A DNA stretch of 64,000 nucleotides from Corallium rubrum (lineage: Eukaryota; Cnidaria; Anthozoa; Scleralcyonacea; Coralliidae). The translations under genes were made by a program, and so were the position numbers. The DNA lies in assembly GCA_964035015.1 (NCBI GenBank), contig CAXIUP010000016.1:124001-188000 (forward strand), in the 5' to 3' direction. Each line of letters opens with the position of its first letter. Positions within the stretch are counted from its first letter, which is position 1. Positions 24,931 through 36,176 of the stretch are shown here, one piece after another. A model generated the notes under the pieces. It was not told where the DNA came from and did not search any database. It worked only from the letters and a program-made list of their open reading frames with translations.

Positions 24931-27900
24931 TGATAGGTAGATGGGAAATCCGAAAACAGCGTTAGATTCCCCGTAAAAATCTGCATCGATCAGTATGAAG
25001 CTCACCTTTACAATTTTAAATTGATTGATTTGACTCAAGTCCAAACACAATTTTTCTGTTTACGCGCGTTAAAGTGAATGACGTATCTAAATATAGTACT
25101 ACATAGTCTTTTCAGGCTACAAAATTTTCTAATCAGTAGATGGGAAATCCGAAAACAGCGTTGGATTCCCCGTAAAATTCTGCATCGATCAGTATGAAGC
25201 TCACCTTTACAATTTTAAATTGATTGATTTGACTCAAGTCCAAAGACAATTTTTCTGTTTACGGGCGTTAAAGTGAATGACGTATCTAAATATAGTGCTA
25301 CATAGTCTTTTCAGGCTACAAAATTTTCTGATCAGTAGATGGGAAATCCGAAAACAGCGTTGGATTCCCCGTAAAATTCTGCATCGATCAGTATGAACCT
25401 TACCTTTACAATTTTAAATTGATTGATTTGACTCAAGTCCAAAGACAATTTTTCTGTTTACGGGCGTTAAAGTGAATGACGTATCTAAATATAGTGCTAC
25501 ATAGTCTTTTCAGGCTACAAAATTTTCTGATCAGTAGATGGGAAATCCGAAAACAGCGTTGGATTCCCCGTAAAATTCTGCATCGATCAGTATGAACCTC
25601 ACCTTTACAATTTTAAATTGATTGATTTGACTCAAGTCCAAAGACAATTTTTCTGTTTACGGGCGTTAAAGTGAATGACGTATCTAAATATAGTGCTACA
25701 TAGTCTTTTCAGGCTACAAAATTTTCTGATCAGTAGATGGGAAATCCAAAAACAGCGTTGGATTCCCCGTAAAATTCTGCATCGATCAGTATGAAGCTCA
25801 CTTATACAATTTTAAATTGATTGATTTGACTCAAGTCCAAAGACAATTTTTCTGTTTACGCACGTTAAAGTGCATGACGTATCAAAATATAGTGTTACAC
25901 AGTCTTTTCACGCTACAAAATTTTCTGATCAGTAGATGGGAAATCCGAAAACAGCGTTGGATTCCCCGTAAAATTCTGCATCGATCAGTATGAAGCTCAC
26001 CTTTACAATTTTAAATTGATTGATTTGACTCAAGTCCAAAGACAATTTTTCTGTTTACGGGCGTTAAAGTGCATGAGTATCTAAATGTAGTGCTACATAG
26101 TCTTTTCAGGCTACAAAATTTTCTGATCAGTAGGTGGGAAATCCGAAAACAGCGTTGGATTCCCCGTAAAATTCTGCATCGATCAGTATGAACCTCACCT
26201 TTACAATTTTAAATTGATTGATTTGACTCAAGTCCAAAGACAATTTTTCTGTTTACGGGCGTTAAAGTGAATGACGTATCTAAATATAGTGCTACATAAT
26301 CTTTTCAGGCTACAAAATTTTCTGATCAGTAGATGGGAAATCCAAAAACAGCGTTGGATTCCCCGTAAAATTCTGCATCGATCAGTATGAAGCTCACTTA
26401 TACAATTTTAAATTGATTGATTTGACTCAAGTCCAAAGACAATTTTTCTGTTTACGCACGTTAAAGTGCATGACGTATCAAAATATAGTGTTACACAGTC
26501 TTTTCACGCTACAAAATTTTCTGATCAGTAGATGGGAAATCCGAAAACAGTGTTGGATTCCCCGTAAAATTCTGCATCGATCAGTATGAACCTCACCTTT
26601 ACAATTTTAAATTGATTGATTTGACTCAAGTCCAAACGCAATTTTTCTGTTTACGCGCTTTAAAGTGCATGACGTATCAAAATATAGTGTTGCACAGTCT
26701 CTTCACGCTACAAAATTTTCTGATTGGTAGATGGGAAATCCGAAAACTGTGTTGGATTCCCCGTAAAATTCTGCATCGATCAGTATGAACCTCACCTTTA
26801 CAATTTTAAATTGATTAATTTGACTCAAGTCCAAAGACAATTTTTCTGTTTACGCACGTTAAAGTGAATGACGTATCAAAATATAGTGTTACACAGTCTT
26901 TTCACGCTACAAAATTTTCTGATCAGTAGATGGGAAATCCGAAAACAGCGTTGGATTTCCCGTAAAATTCTGCATCGATCAGTATGAAGCTCACCTTTAC
27001 AATTTTAAATTGATTGATTTGACTCACGTCCAAACACAATTTTTCTGTTTACGTGCGTTAAAGTGAATGACGTATCTAAATATAGTGCTACAAGGTCTCT
27101 TCACGCTACAAAATTTTCTGATCAGTAGATGGGAAATCCGAAAACAGTGTTGGATTTCCCGTAAAATTCTGCATCGACCAGTATGAACCTCACCTTTACA
27201 ATTTTAAATTGATTAATTTGAATGAAGTCCAAAGACAATTTTTCTGTTTACGCACGTTAAAGTGCATGACGTATCAAAATATAGTGTTAAACAGTCTTTT
27301 CACGCTACAAAATTTTCTGATCAGTAGATGGGAAATCCGAAAACAGCGTTGGATTCCCCGTAAAATTCTGCATCGATCAGTATGAAGCTCACCTTTACAA
27401 TTTTAAATTGATTGATTTGACTCAAGTCCAAACGCAATTTTTCTGTTTACGCGCTTTAAAGTGCATGACGTATCAAAATATAGTGTTGCACAGTCTTTTC
27501 AAGCTACAAAATTTTCTGATTGGTAGATGGGAAATCCGAAAACAGCGTTGGATTCCCCGTAAAATTCTGCATCGATCAGTATGAAGCTCACCTTTGCAAT
27601 TTTAAATTGATTGATTTGACTCACGTCCAAACACAATTTTACTGTTTACGCGCGTTAAAGTGCAGGACGTATCAAAATATAGTGCGACACAGTCTTTTCA
27701 CGCTACAAAATTTTCTTATCGGTAGATGGGAAATCCGAAAACAGCGTTGAATTCCCCGTAAAATTCTGCATCGATCAGTATGAAGCTCACCTTTACAATT
27801 TTAAATTGATTGATTTGACTCACGTCCAAACACAATTTTACTGTTTACGCGCGTTAAAGTGCAGGACGTATCAAAATATAGTGCGACACAGTCTTTTCAC

Positions 27901-27990
27901 GCTACAAAATTTTCTGATCAGTAGATGGGAAATCCGAAAACAGAGTTAGATTCCCCGTAAAATTATGCATCGATCAGTATGAAGCTTTAA
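24931..27990 (+). repeat. Left 199-bp tandem array of the foldback element
   Basis: ATGGGAAATCC recurs at 24951, 25140, 25339, 25538, 25737, 25936, 26134 (variant), 26333, 26532, 26731, 26930, 27129, 27328, 27527, 27726 and 27925. The period is 199 bp (189 for the first, 198 once). Monomers differ at scattered positions (ACGGGCGTTAAAG, ACGCACGTTAAAG, ACGCGCTTTAAAG), and some variant blocks recur together, suggesting multi-monomer expansion. No coding function. Confidence 0.9.
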
Positions 27991-29651
27991 ATTTAGCAAC
28001 ACCCCCAAGTAATGGAAACAATGTTCCGGATCAAATTATTCAAATATTTGTTTTTGTATTGTATACCACACAAACTGCATCTAGCGGCTTCCGCAGAAGG
28101 ACAAACCAACCATTGATTTACGCGTATTGCAAATCTGTGCAATGTTGTTTTTTTCCGATTAAATTTTTTTTTTAAATATTTCGAAATATCGATATTTTAA
28201 TAAAATATTTCAGAGTTGTACCACTATTCCGCAAAATTAAGGTGTTTAATATGCTATTGTTCCCATATTATTTGACATTCCGATTTTTACCGAGACGAAT
28301 AAAATTTTCTGGACACGACACACTTCCTTAGCATTTATTCTACCTATAGCTAATGATAAAAACAAGCAACGATGGGCAACTAATTAAATATCAGGTAAAA
28401 CAATTTTATTTGACAGGGAAGAATAGTTTTTACAATAAATACAAACCATGCCAAAAAACAAAATTTATAACAAAAAAAAATTCTTTATTACATATCAAGA
28501 CAGTATATTTAACTATAGAAATACATCAACGCAACAAACTCCTCACACGCTTTTACACGATGGGCCAATCACTGATTTAAATCACGTAAATCTTCAGAAA
28601 ATAACAAAAAAATCACAAATTAAATATCGAATAAAAAAATCGAGAGAAAAATCAAGAAATCATGACAAAATCACATACCCTCTCTTTCAAATAAGCATCC
28701 GATTAGTTTTTCTTAAAATATTATAACGCCCCCGTCTCATGTAGTTCTCATAAATGGCTTCTGTCATCAAACCGAAGTAAATATAGTGCAGTAAAATCGG
28801 ACTGTCAAGATAAAGCAAAGAAAACAAATCTTTATTCGAAAATATTCAATCAATAAAAAAAACTTGTATCATGCTCCAGTCGTCCCATATACACAGCAAA
28901 AACAAATGATACTCCCAAAGACTAAAGCGACCAGTAATGGTTTCAATATATAATTTCAAAGCTCATGAACAAAAAAGAAAACAATAATTTACGCTCTGTA
29001 TGATTGTAAAATAATATTCTTTTTACATGCATGGACGTAGTGAAAATGATCTTATTTCAGATTTTGAAATCGTTTCTGTTTAACAATGATAGAAAAATCA
29101 ACGTATTAAAATTAATAGCTCGAAAACTATATATAAGTGATAATCGAACTAAAATAAAACCAGTACAATCTGATAACCATGAGAAAATAACGGGCAAGGT
29201 TTCAGTAAAAAATATGAAAAACAAGACACCTGCTCAGGCGTTCACTCGAGCTGTACTGATTAATGGGAGGCCGCCTCAGAAGTGGGAGGGGGGGGGGGGG
29301 GGGGCACCGCCAAAAAGGGGCACCTTGGTTATTTTCAAAATAATTGCATAATTTCTTGGTCAGAGGCATTTCTTTTCGAAATAGAATACTTCAATTAGCC
29401 CCAATGTGCTGGAAACTTACATTATATCATATTTTACAAATAACTCTTTTACGTCAACGCTCAGACCAACGCGGCGCAGTAACTCTTTTCTATACAGCAA
29501 ATAGCAATGTCATACTTCTATGAAAAGGGTACATTAATTCTTCCCGGGATAGACAATATACCGCAGTTAAATTTAACCACCACATGCAACATTTATAAAA
29601 AGCGAATTTTTATTTGAGAAAAAGGGCACATTTTCCAATTTTGAGAAACGT

Positions 29652-29684
<33 letters not shown>

Positions 29685-30010
29685 TATGCCCCCAATGTCC
29701 ACCGCTTCCACGGCCTCTGATGGCCGCTTGGCCTAGCCTGTAAGTATGCATAGGCTATTTCGTGGTTGAGTTGTGGCCTATGCACGGAACAGTGCAAGGC
29801 CAACAGGGTGCACATAGTCGTTTATTAAAAAGTACAAAATACTCAGAGACAATCTGAAGCGATTTTAATACGAAACAATACAAAGTACAGTGCAGAATTC
29901 AAGCGACATAGATCTAGAATATATTTTTATAGAAAAATATTTTGAAACAAAAGGTTATAATACTCCGTTTGCTATGCGTGTGTTCATTGGTCATTGGTCA
30001 TCACAAGGAG
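27991..30010. other. Central spacer of the foldback element, no gene seen
   Basis: Very AT-rich non-repetitive DNA. Open frames of 75-106 codons (28353-28580, 28448-28726, 29031-29351) are lysine/asparagine-rich low-complexity products with no recognisable domain. It contains two long G runs (17 G at about 29288-29304; 31 G at about 29652-29682). Confidence 0.6.
29652..29682 (+). repeat. Poly-G run of 31 bases
   Basis: Unbroken G tract after GAGAAACGT and before CATATGCCCCC. A 17-G run lies at about 29288-29304. Both are followed or preceded by a similar AAAAAGGG(G)CAC segment, hinting at a diverged repeat pair. Confidence 0.85.
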
Positions 30011-31674
30011 ATTTTCATACTGGCAGATGCAGAAATTTATCGGAAATTCAACGGTCTTTTCGCATTTCCCATCTACCGATCAGAACATTCTGTAGCTTAA
30101 AAAGACTGAGTAGCACTATATTTAGATACGTCATTCACTTTAACGCCCGTAAACAGAAAAATTGTCTTTGGACTTGAGTCAAATCAATCAATATAAAATT
30201 GTAAAGGTGAGGTTCATACTGATCGATGCAGAATTTTACGGGGAATCCAACGCTGTTTTCGGATTTCCCATCTACTGATCAGAAAATTTTGTAGCCTGAA
30301 AAGACTATGTAGCACTATATTTAGATACGTCATTCACTTTAACGCGCGTAAACAGTAAAATTGTGTTTGGACGTGAGTCAAATCAATCAATTTAAAATTG
30401 TAAAGGTGAGCTTCATACTGATCGATGCAGAATTTTACGGGAAATCCAACACTGTTTTCGGATTTCCCATCTACTGATCAGAAAATTTTGTAGCGTGAAG
30501 AGACCTTGTAGCACTATATTTAGATACGTCATTCACTTTAACGCACGTAAACAGAAAAATTGTGTTTGGACGTGAGTCAAATCAATCAATTTAAAATTGT
30601 AAAGGTGAGCTTCATACTGATCGATGCAGAATTTTACGGGGAATCCAACGCTGTTTTCGGATTTCCCATCTACTGATCAGAAAATTTTGTAGCTTGAAAA
30701 GACTGTGCAACACTATATTTTGATACGTCATGCACTTTAAAGCGCGTAAACAGAAAAATTGCGTTTGGACTTGAGTCAAATCAATCAATTTAAAATTGTA
30801 AAGGTGAGCTTCATACTGATCGATGCAGAATTTTACGGGAAATCCAACGTTGTTTTCGGATTTCCCATCTACTGATCAGAAAATTTTGTAGCTTGAAAAG
30901 ACTGTGCAACACTATATTTTGATACGTCATGCACTTTAAAGCGCGTAAACAGAAAAATTGCGTTTGGACTTGAGTCAAATCAATCAATTTAAAATTGTAA
31001 AGGTGAGGTTCATACTGATCGATGCAGAATTTTACGGGAAATCCAACGTTGTTTTCGGATTTCCCATCTACTGATCAGAAAATTTTGTAGCGTGAAAAGA
31101 CTGTGTAACACTATATTTTGATACGTCATGCACTTTAACGTGCGTAAACAGAAAAATTGTCTTTGGACTTGAGTCAAATCAATCAATTTAAAATTGTAAA
31201 GGTGAGGTTCATACTGATCGATGCAGAATTTTACGGGGAATCCAACACAGTTTTCGGATTTCCCATCTACCAATCAGAAAATTTTGTAGCGTGAAGAGAC
31301 TGTGCAACACTATATTTTGATACGTCATGCACTTTAACGTGCGTAAACAGAAAAATTGTCTTTGGACTTGAGTCAAATTAATCAATTTAAAATTGTAAAG
31401 GTGAGGTTCATACTGATCGATGCAGAATTTTACGGGGAATCCAACGCTGTTTTCGGATTTCCCATCTACTGATCAGAAAATTTTGTAGCGTGAAAAGACT
31501 GTGTAACACTATATTTTGATACGTCATGCACTTTAACGCGCGTAAACAGAAAAATTGTGTTTGGACTTGAGTCAAATCAATCAATTTAAAATTGTAAAGG
31601 TGAGCTTCATACTGATCGATGCAGAGTTTTACGGGGAATCTAACGCTGTTTTCGGATTTCCCATCTACCTATCA
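30011..31674 (-). repeat. Right 199-bp tandem array of the foldback element (inverted)
   Basis: The complement of the left array: TTTCCCATCTAC recurs about every 199 bp from 30065 to 31657, nine occurrences. The innermost copy (30011-30070) is the most diverged (CATACTGGCAGATGCAG). Confidence 0.88.
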
Positions 31675-32015
31675 GAAAACATTGTAGCGACAAATTACTG
31701 CTCGGCTGTCAGACTAATAGTTTGTTATTAATTCGAAGGAGAATATATTAAAGTCTAGCAATCTTAAAACATAAGTTTACTTGAAGAAGTATTGTTTATA
31801 TGCACGTAAATGTCTTAAATTATCGATTGTGAGTTATTATTTTTTGTTAAAGTTGGATTGAACAAGTTAAAAGACCGGCGAAACCGATTATTCTGCGAAG
31901 CCGACTGCTGCTCGAGCGCTCCCCCCTGGAAGCGTCATCGCGAAATTGAATTGGCAGCCATCTTAATTGGCAGTGAATTGGCAGCTGGCGAATTGGCAGC
32001 TAACTTCACGGGGTT
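31675..32015 (-). repeat. Foldback right outer terminal inverted repeat (341 bp)
   Basis: Inverted match of 24590-24930, ending CACGGGGTT next to the GTTGTTGT duplication. An open frame that starts here at 31858 runs into the Copia coding region; the first part belongs to this repeat, not to Copia. Confidence 0.85.
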
Positions 32016-32022
32016 GTTGTTG

Positions 32023-35000
32023 TACCTCCTTGGAGATCCACAGGACCCTGCTGTGGTTTGGGAGAAGCTAGCAGATCAATTCCAAAAGAAAACGTGGGCT
32101 AATAAGTTGGCACTGCGTCGTAAACTCTACTCATTACGGCTGAAAGACGGAGATTCGATTCAAAAACACATCAAGAAGATGATAGAAATCTTTGATGGAT
32201 TGGCGGCTATCGATGACCCTATTCAGCAGGAGGATCGAGTTGTTTACCTGTTAGCAAGTTTACCTGATTCGTACGATATGTTGGTAACGGCCCTCGAAGC
32301 AAATGTGGATGTGCCCAAGATGGAAGTCGTAACAGAACGGTTGCTGCACGAGGAACAAAAACTAAAGGAACGAGGTACATGTAGCTCTGAAACAAGTGAT
32401 GAAATGAAGGCCATGTTTGTCAAGCAACAATCAAGAGGTAGGGGCCCAAAGTGTTATCATTGTGGAAAGTTTGGCCATATTAAACGTAACTGTAGAGAGC
32501 TGAACACACTAAAGCATGACGTTGACAAGAAAGATATCAATGAGAATCTTAATGACAAACATAAGGCTCACAATGTGAGTGAAATGAAATGTAAAGACAG
32601 TAGCTCAGATAGTGATGAAGTGGGGTTGATGATGAGTCATGCACTCAGTTCCAATGAAGGAATGAATACCTGGATCATAGACTCTGGAGCAACCTGTCAC
32701 ATGTGCAATGATGTTAGCATGTTTGTCAACTTGTATAACCTGGAAAAGCCTCAAGAAGTCACACTGGGAGATGGATATGTTGTCCAAGCAACTGGACGTG
32801 GAGTTGTAAAAACAGAAATAGAGTCCCCGAAAGGCCAGAAGGTAAAGAAGTGTGCATTACATGATGTATTGTATGTTCCAAGCTTATCATATAACCTGAT
32901 CAGTGTGTCTAAAGCAACAATGTCTGGAAAGACTGTCAAGTTTAATGAAGATGGATGTCACATTTTGGATGAAAATCAAAAACCAATTGCTATTGCCACC
33001 AGAGTAGGAAATCTTTATTATCTGAACAGTGTGGGAGCCCATCAAGCAAATGCTACTTCAGAAAATCCAAGCCGAGAAAGTAAAGAGGTCATCTGGCACA
33101 AGCGATATGGTCACCTTGGTGTACAAAACTTCCAGAAGCTGGCAAAGGATAACCTGGTTGATGGATATGACTACAACAAGTCCAAAAATATCAACTTCTG
33201 TGAATCTTGCACAGAAGGGAAGCATCATCGAAGCAAGTTCCCAGTTGACGAAAGTGAACGTGCTAAAGAGCCACTCGATTTGGTGCACAGTGATGTGTGT
33301 GGTAAGGTGAATGCGAAATCACTTAGTGGAGCTGAATACTTCCTAACTTTTACTGATGATCACACTCACTACGTATGGGTTTATGTCTTGAAATGCAAAG
33401 ATGAAGTTTTTGAAAAATTTCTGGAGTGGAAAGCCCTGGTTGAAAAATCCACTGGTAAAAGGCTCAAAGTCTTGCGTACAAACAATGGAGGCGAGTACAC
33501 CTCAACAGAGTTCCAGAATTACCTGAAGAAAGAAGGGATAAAACATCAGCTTACTGTGCCGAAGACACCAGAACAAAATGGAGTGGCTGAAAGGATGAAC
33601 CGTACCATGGTCGAATCCATAAGATCCATGTTGGCTGATGCAAAGCTCCCACACACGTTCTGGGCAGAAACACTATCAACAGCTGCATATCTCAGAAACA
33701 GGAGTCCCACCACAGCAGTGAAAGGAAAAACTCCATTTGAAGCCTGGATGGGTAAGAAACCTAATGTGAATCATCTGCGCGTGTTTGGATGCGAAGCTTA
33801 CGCCCGTGTGCCAAAGGACGAACGGTACAAACTAGATTCTAAAGCCAGAAAATGCATTCTACTGGGTTATGGCACTGAAACGAACGGGTATCGTCTTTAT
33901 GACCCAAAACGTGGAAGGGTCTTCCACAGTCGAGATGTCAAGTTCAATGAATCTTCCTATGGAACTGAAGTTTCCAAAGAACAGGAGCCGAAGGAGAACC
34001 GGTATGTGGAACTTGATTTCCCAGCAAATGAAGAGCCTATTGTAGACGAAATACCTGAGCCTGTAGTCCCGAGAAGATCTGAGAGAGATCGAAGACCACC
34101 TGACTGCTATGGTGAGTGGGCAACTGCTGCAAACAACGATGATGACGAGCCAAGAACCGTCAAAGAAGCTTTGGCAAGTCCACAAAAGTCCAAATGGATG
34201 AAAGCGATGGAAAAAGGAATGGCGTCACTTCAAACTAATGAAGTTTGGGATTTGGTGGAACTGCCTAAAGATCGGAAAGCAGTTGGTAGCAAGTGGGTAT
34301 TTCGAGTCAAGACAAATGCAGATGGAAAAGTTGAAACACACAAGGCTCGTCTGGTAGCTCAAGGTTTCAGTCAAAAGTTTGGCGATGACTATGATGAAAC
34401 ATTCTGTGCAGTGGTTAGGTTTGAATCTGTTCGAGCTGTAATTGCATTAGCTGCACAGAATGGACTGAAGCTGCATCAAATGGATGTTACAACAGCATTC
34501 TTGAATGGAGAACTTAAGGAAGAAGTATACATGAAACAACCGGAGGGTTTTATTGTTAAAGGAAAAGAACACTTAGTCTGCAAGCTAAACCGAAGCATTT
34601 ATGGCCTTAAACAATCACCACGTTGTTGGAACTCTGTACTTGACGAAAAATTGAAGAAGATGGGCTTTCTGCAAACCACTGGTGATCCATGCATTTATGT
34701 GATGGAAGGAGAAGAGACATTCATCATTGCTGTGTACGTTGATGATATTCTCCTGGCTGGAAAAAGTGATCGACGAATGAATGAAGTCAAGAACGCCCTC
34801 GCTGGGCAATTCGAAATGAAGGATATGGGGGAACTACACAATTTTCTTCGTGTCAAAATTGTCCAGAAACCAGATTCAAAAGAAGTATGGATCGGCCAAG
34901 AAGCGTATACAAAGAGTGTCTTACAAAGATTTGGCATGGAAAATTCGAAACCGGTGAGCGTACCTGTTGACCCTGGAACAAAGCTAGTAAAGCCAACAGA

Positions 35001-35700
35001 AGACAGCGAACGCGTCGACCAAGTCCTCTACCAATCTGCTGTTGGAAACTTACTCTACCTGTCCACAAAGACAAGACCTGACATCGCATATGCAGTAAGC
35101 AATGTTGCAAGATTCAGTGCTGAGCCAACTAAGCAGCACTGGACAGCTGTTAAACGCATCATGCGTTATCTGAGTGGAACTCAGGACATGGGTTTACTTT
35201 ACGATGGAAGGAACGAAACAAACGGATGCGTGGGATACTCAGATGCTGACTGGGCGGGAAACCTTGATGATCGAAAATCAACGTCTGGATATGTTTTTCA
35301 GATTAGCAGAGCACCAATCAGTTGGAGAAGCAAGAAACAACCAAGTGTGGCCCTCTCCACTGCAGAAGCTGAGTACATGGCGCTAGCAAGTGCAACGCAA
35401 GAAGCAGTTTGGATCCGACAGCTTCTAACCGATCTGAAGTGCAAACCAACTGGCGCAACGTTGATACTGGAGGATAACCAAGCAGCGATCTGCATGGCTA
35501 AAAATGCACAATTCCATGGACGGGCAAAACACATTGACATAAAGTACCATTTTGTTCGAGAACAAGTCGCTAAAGCCACCGTAAAACTGGGATACTGTAG
35601 ATCTGACGAAATGGTCGCTGACATTTTTACTAAGGGATTAAGCCAAGCTCAATTTACTAAGCTTAGAAAGATGCTTGGAATTAATTCAATAAGCAGTTGA
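32023..35700 (+). CDS. pol: Copia gag C-terminal part and pol polyprotein
   Basis: One long open frame. In order: the rest of Gag (about 32023-32450) with the zinc knuckle CYHCGKFGHIKRNC at 32452-32493; aspartic protease with DSGA near 32680 (WIIDSGATCHMCND); the GAG-pre-integrase segment (VIWHKRYGHLGVQNF, about 33090); integrase core from about 33270 (LVHSDVCGK, FLTFTDDHT, EQNGVAERMNRT); reverse transcriptase from about 34230 with YVDDILLAG at 34734-34760; and RNase H from about 35220 (SDADWAGNLDDRKSTSGY). Gag and Pol in a single frame is the usual Copia arrangement. It ends 27 bp before the 3' LTR. Pol appears whole. Fossil element, named only. Confidence 0.92.
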   Translation, partial: YLLGDPQDPAVVWEKLADQFQKKTWANKLALRRKLYSLRLKDGDSIQKHIKKMIEIFDGLAAIDDPIQQEDRVVYLLASLPDSYDMLVTALEANVDVPKMEVVTERLLHEEQKLKERGTCSSETSDEMKAMFVKQQSRGRGPKCYHCGKFGHIKRNCRELNTLKHDVDKKDINENLNDKHKAHNVSEMKCKDSSSDSDEVGLMMSHALSSNEGMNTWIIDSGATCHMCNDVSMFVNLYNLEKPQEVTLGDGYVVQATGRGVVKTEIESPKGQKVKKCALHDVLYVPSLSYNLISVSKATMSGKTVKFNEDGCHILDENQKPIAIATRVGNLYYLNSVGAHQANATSENPSRESKEVIWHKRYGHLGVQNFQKLAKDNLVDGYDYNKSKNINFCESCTEGKHHRSKFPVDESERAKEPLDLVHSDVCGKVNAKSLSGAEYFLTFTDDHTHYVWVYVLKCKDEVFEKFLEWKALVEKSTGKRLKVLRTNNGGEYTSTEFQNYLKKEGIKHQLTVPKTPEQNGVAERMNRTMVESIRSMLADAKLPHTFWAETLSTAAYLRNRSPTTAVKGKTPFEAWMGKKPNVNHLRVFGCEAYARVPKDERYKLDSKARKCILLGYGTETNGYRLYDPKRGRVFHSRDVKFNESSYGTEVSKEQEPKENRYVELDFPANEEPIVDEIPEPVVPRRSERDRRPPDCYGEWATAANNDDDEPRTVKEALASPQKSKWMKAMEKGMASLQTNEVWDLVELPKDRKAVGSKWVFRVKTNADGKVETHKARLVAQGFSQKFGDDYDETFCAVVRFESVRAVIALAAQNGLKLHQMDVTTAFLNGELKEEVYMKQPEGFIVKGKEHLVCKLNRSIYGLKQSPRCWNSVLDEKLKKMGFLQTTGDPCIYVMEGEETFIIAVYVDDILLAGKSDRRMNEVKNALAGQFEMKDMGELHNFLRVKIVQKPDSKEVWIGQEAYTKSVLQRFGMENSKPVSVPVDPGTKLVKPTEDSERVDQVLYQSAVGNLLYLSTKTRPDIAYAVSNVARFSAEPTKQHWTAVKRIMRYLSGTQDMGLLYDGRNETNGCVGYSDADWAGNLDDRKSTSGYVFQISRAPISWRSKKQPSVALSTAEAEYMALASATQEAVWIRQLLTDLKCKPTGATLILEDNQAAICMAKNAQFHGRAKHIDIKYHFVREQVAKATVKLGYCRSDEMVADIFTKGLSQAQFTKLRKMLGINSISS

Positions 35701-35715
35701 ACATGTAGTTTTACG

Positions 35716-35727
35716 AATGAGGAGGAG
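35716..35727 (+). promoter_or_regulatory. Copia polypurine tract
   Basis: AATGAGGAGGAG abuts the 3' LTR. This is the plus-strand primer position in LTR elements. Confidence 0.8.
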
Positions 35728-35947
35728 TGTGAAAATAGAATTATGTTCGAAGTACACTCTGAACTTCATGTTAGGTATATTATTGTGTATTGAGGTCACA
35801 TGACAAGCCATATTTGGACTACATTCGCCATGTTGTTTTTTGTTACCTTCGTCACAGGCTCACAGCTTTCGCTTTGAGATGCTGTTTGTTACGTTGTTCT
35901 CTTTTGTTTTTCCTCGTTTAGTTTTATATTAAAACTCATTTTCAAAA
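35728..35947 (+). repeat. Copia 3' LTR (220 bp)
   Basis: Starts TGTGAAAATAG, ends TTTTCAAAA, followed by the GTATT duplication. Confidence 0.92.
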
Positions 35948-36176
35948 GTATTTAGCACTGTAACCAGGCTGGGTAATTCAGTTAGCAATAAATAAGATTG
36001 CCTTGATAATCTTGCCAATGCAGAATGTAATTCATTTCCAAGGTTCATAATTTGAACTAGGTGTTCTGGGTGAGTTATTGTGTAAGTCATTGATTGTTTC
36101 TAAAGTTATGTATCAAAGCACACTAACTCGTGGCAACACATTGCTGTCCTACATTTGCACCAAATATATAGTACGA

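Larger units (their letters stand above)
24590..32015. mobile_element. 7.4-kb foldback DNA element nested in Copia gag
   Basis: It has a perfect 8-bp target duplication GTTGTTGT (24582-24589 and 32016-32023). The termini are exact complements: AACCCCGTGAAGTTAGC... at the left and ...GCTAACTTCACGGGGTT at the right. Each arm is a 341-bp unique outer part followed by inward arrays of a 199-bp repeat, longer on the left (about 15 copies) than on the right (about 8). The 2-kb centre has no recognisable transposase, so it is non-autonomous. The 8-bp duplication fits hAT or P superfamilies and the architecture recalls Drosophila FB/Galileo; the superfamily cannot be fixed from this sequence. Confidence 0.85.
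23826..35947 (+). mobile_element. Copia (Ty1/Copia) LTR retrotransposon, with two nested insertions
   Basis: It is flanked by a 5-bp target duplication GTATT (23821-23825 and 35948-35952). It has two 220-bp LTRs, a primer-binding site, a polypurine tract, and gag and pol in Copia order (protease, integrase, reverse transcriptase, RNase H). By eye the LTRs differ at about five of 220 positions, so it is fairly young and younger than the Helitron array it sits in. A MITE and a 7.4-kb foldback element have inserted in the gag region, so the copy is broken there, while pol looks whole. The element proper would be about 4.5 kb without the insertions. Confidence 0.92.
21293..36176 (-). pseudogene. 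U7: Helitron unit split by the Copia insertion
   Basis: The unit is in two parts, 21293-23825 and 35948-36176. The right part is the protease beginning (GQQCVA region to SALARLSRQSYLL). The left part resumes in TNYQLEFSESYSGRL and keeps the protease centre (23304-23909), then has lost about 160 bp of the Cys-rich block near 23320. The linker is at 22962-23228. Six repeats, the CxxC segment and DUF6570 form one 359-codon open stretch (21828-22907), and Helitron_like_N is at 21503-21817. The break around 21850 comes from a short deletion (AAAATACCTG). Confidence 0.8.

Noticed and set aside
24931-27990. CRISPR-like array
   Set aside because: Period 199 bp without spacers, in eukaryotic transposon DNA. 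It is part of a foldback arm.
28353-29351. Small genes in the foldback centre
   Set aside because: Low-complexity Lys/Asn/Ile products in AT-rich DNA, with no domain and overlapping frames.
31858-35700. Single 1280-codon host gene
   Set aside because: The first part is foldback terminal repeat and the rest is clearly Copia gag-pol.
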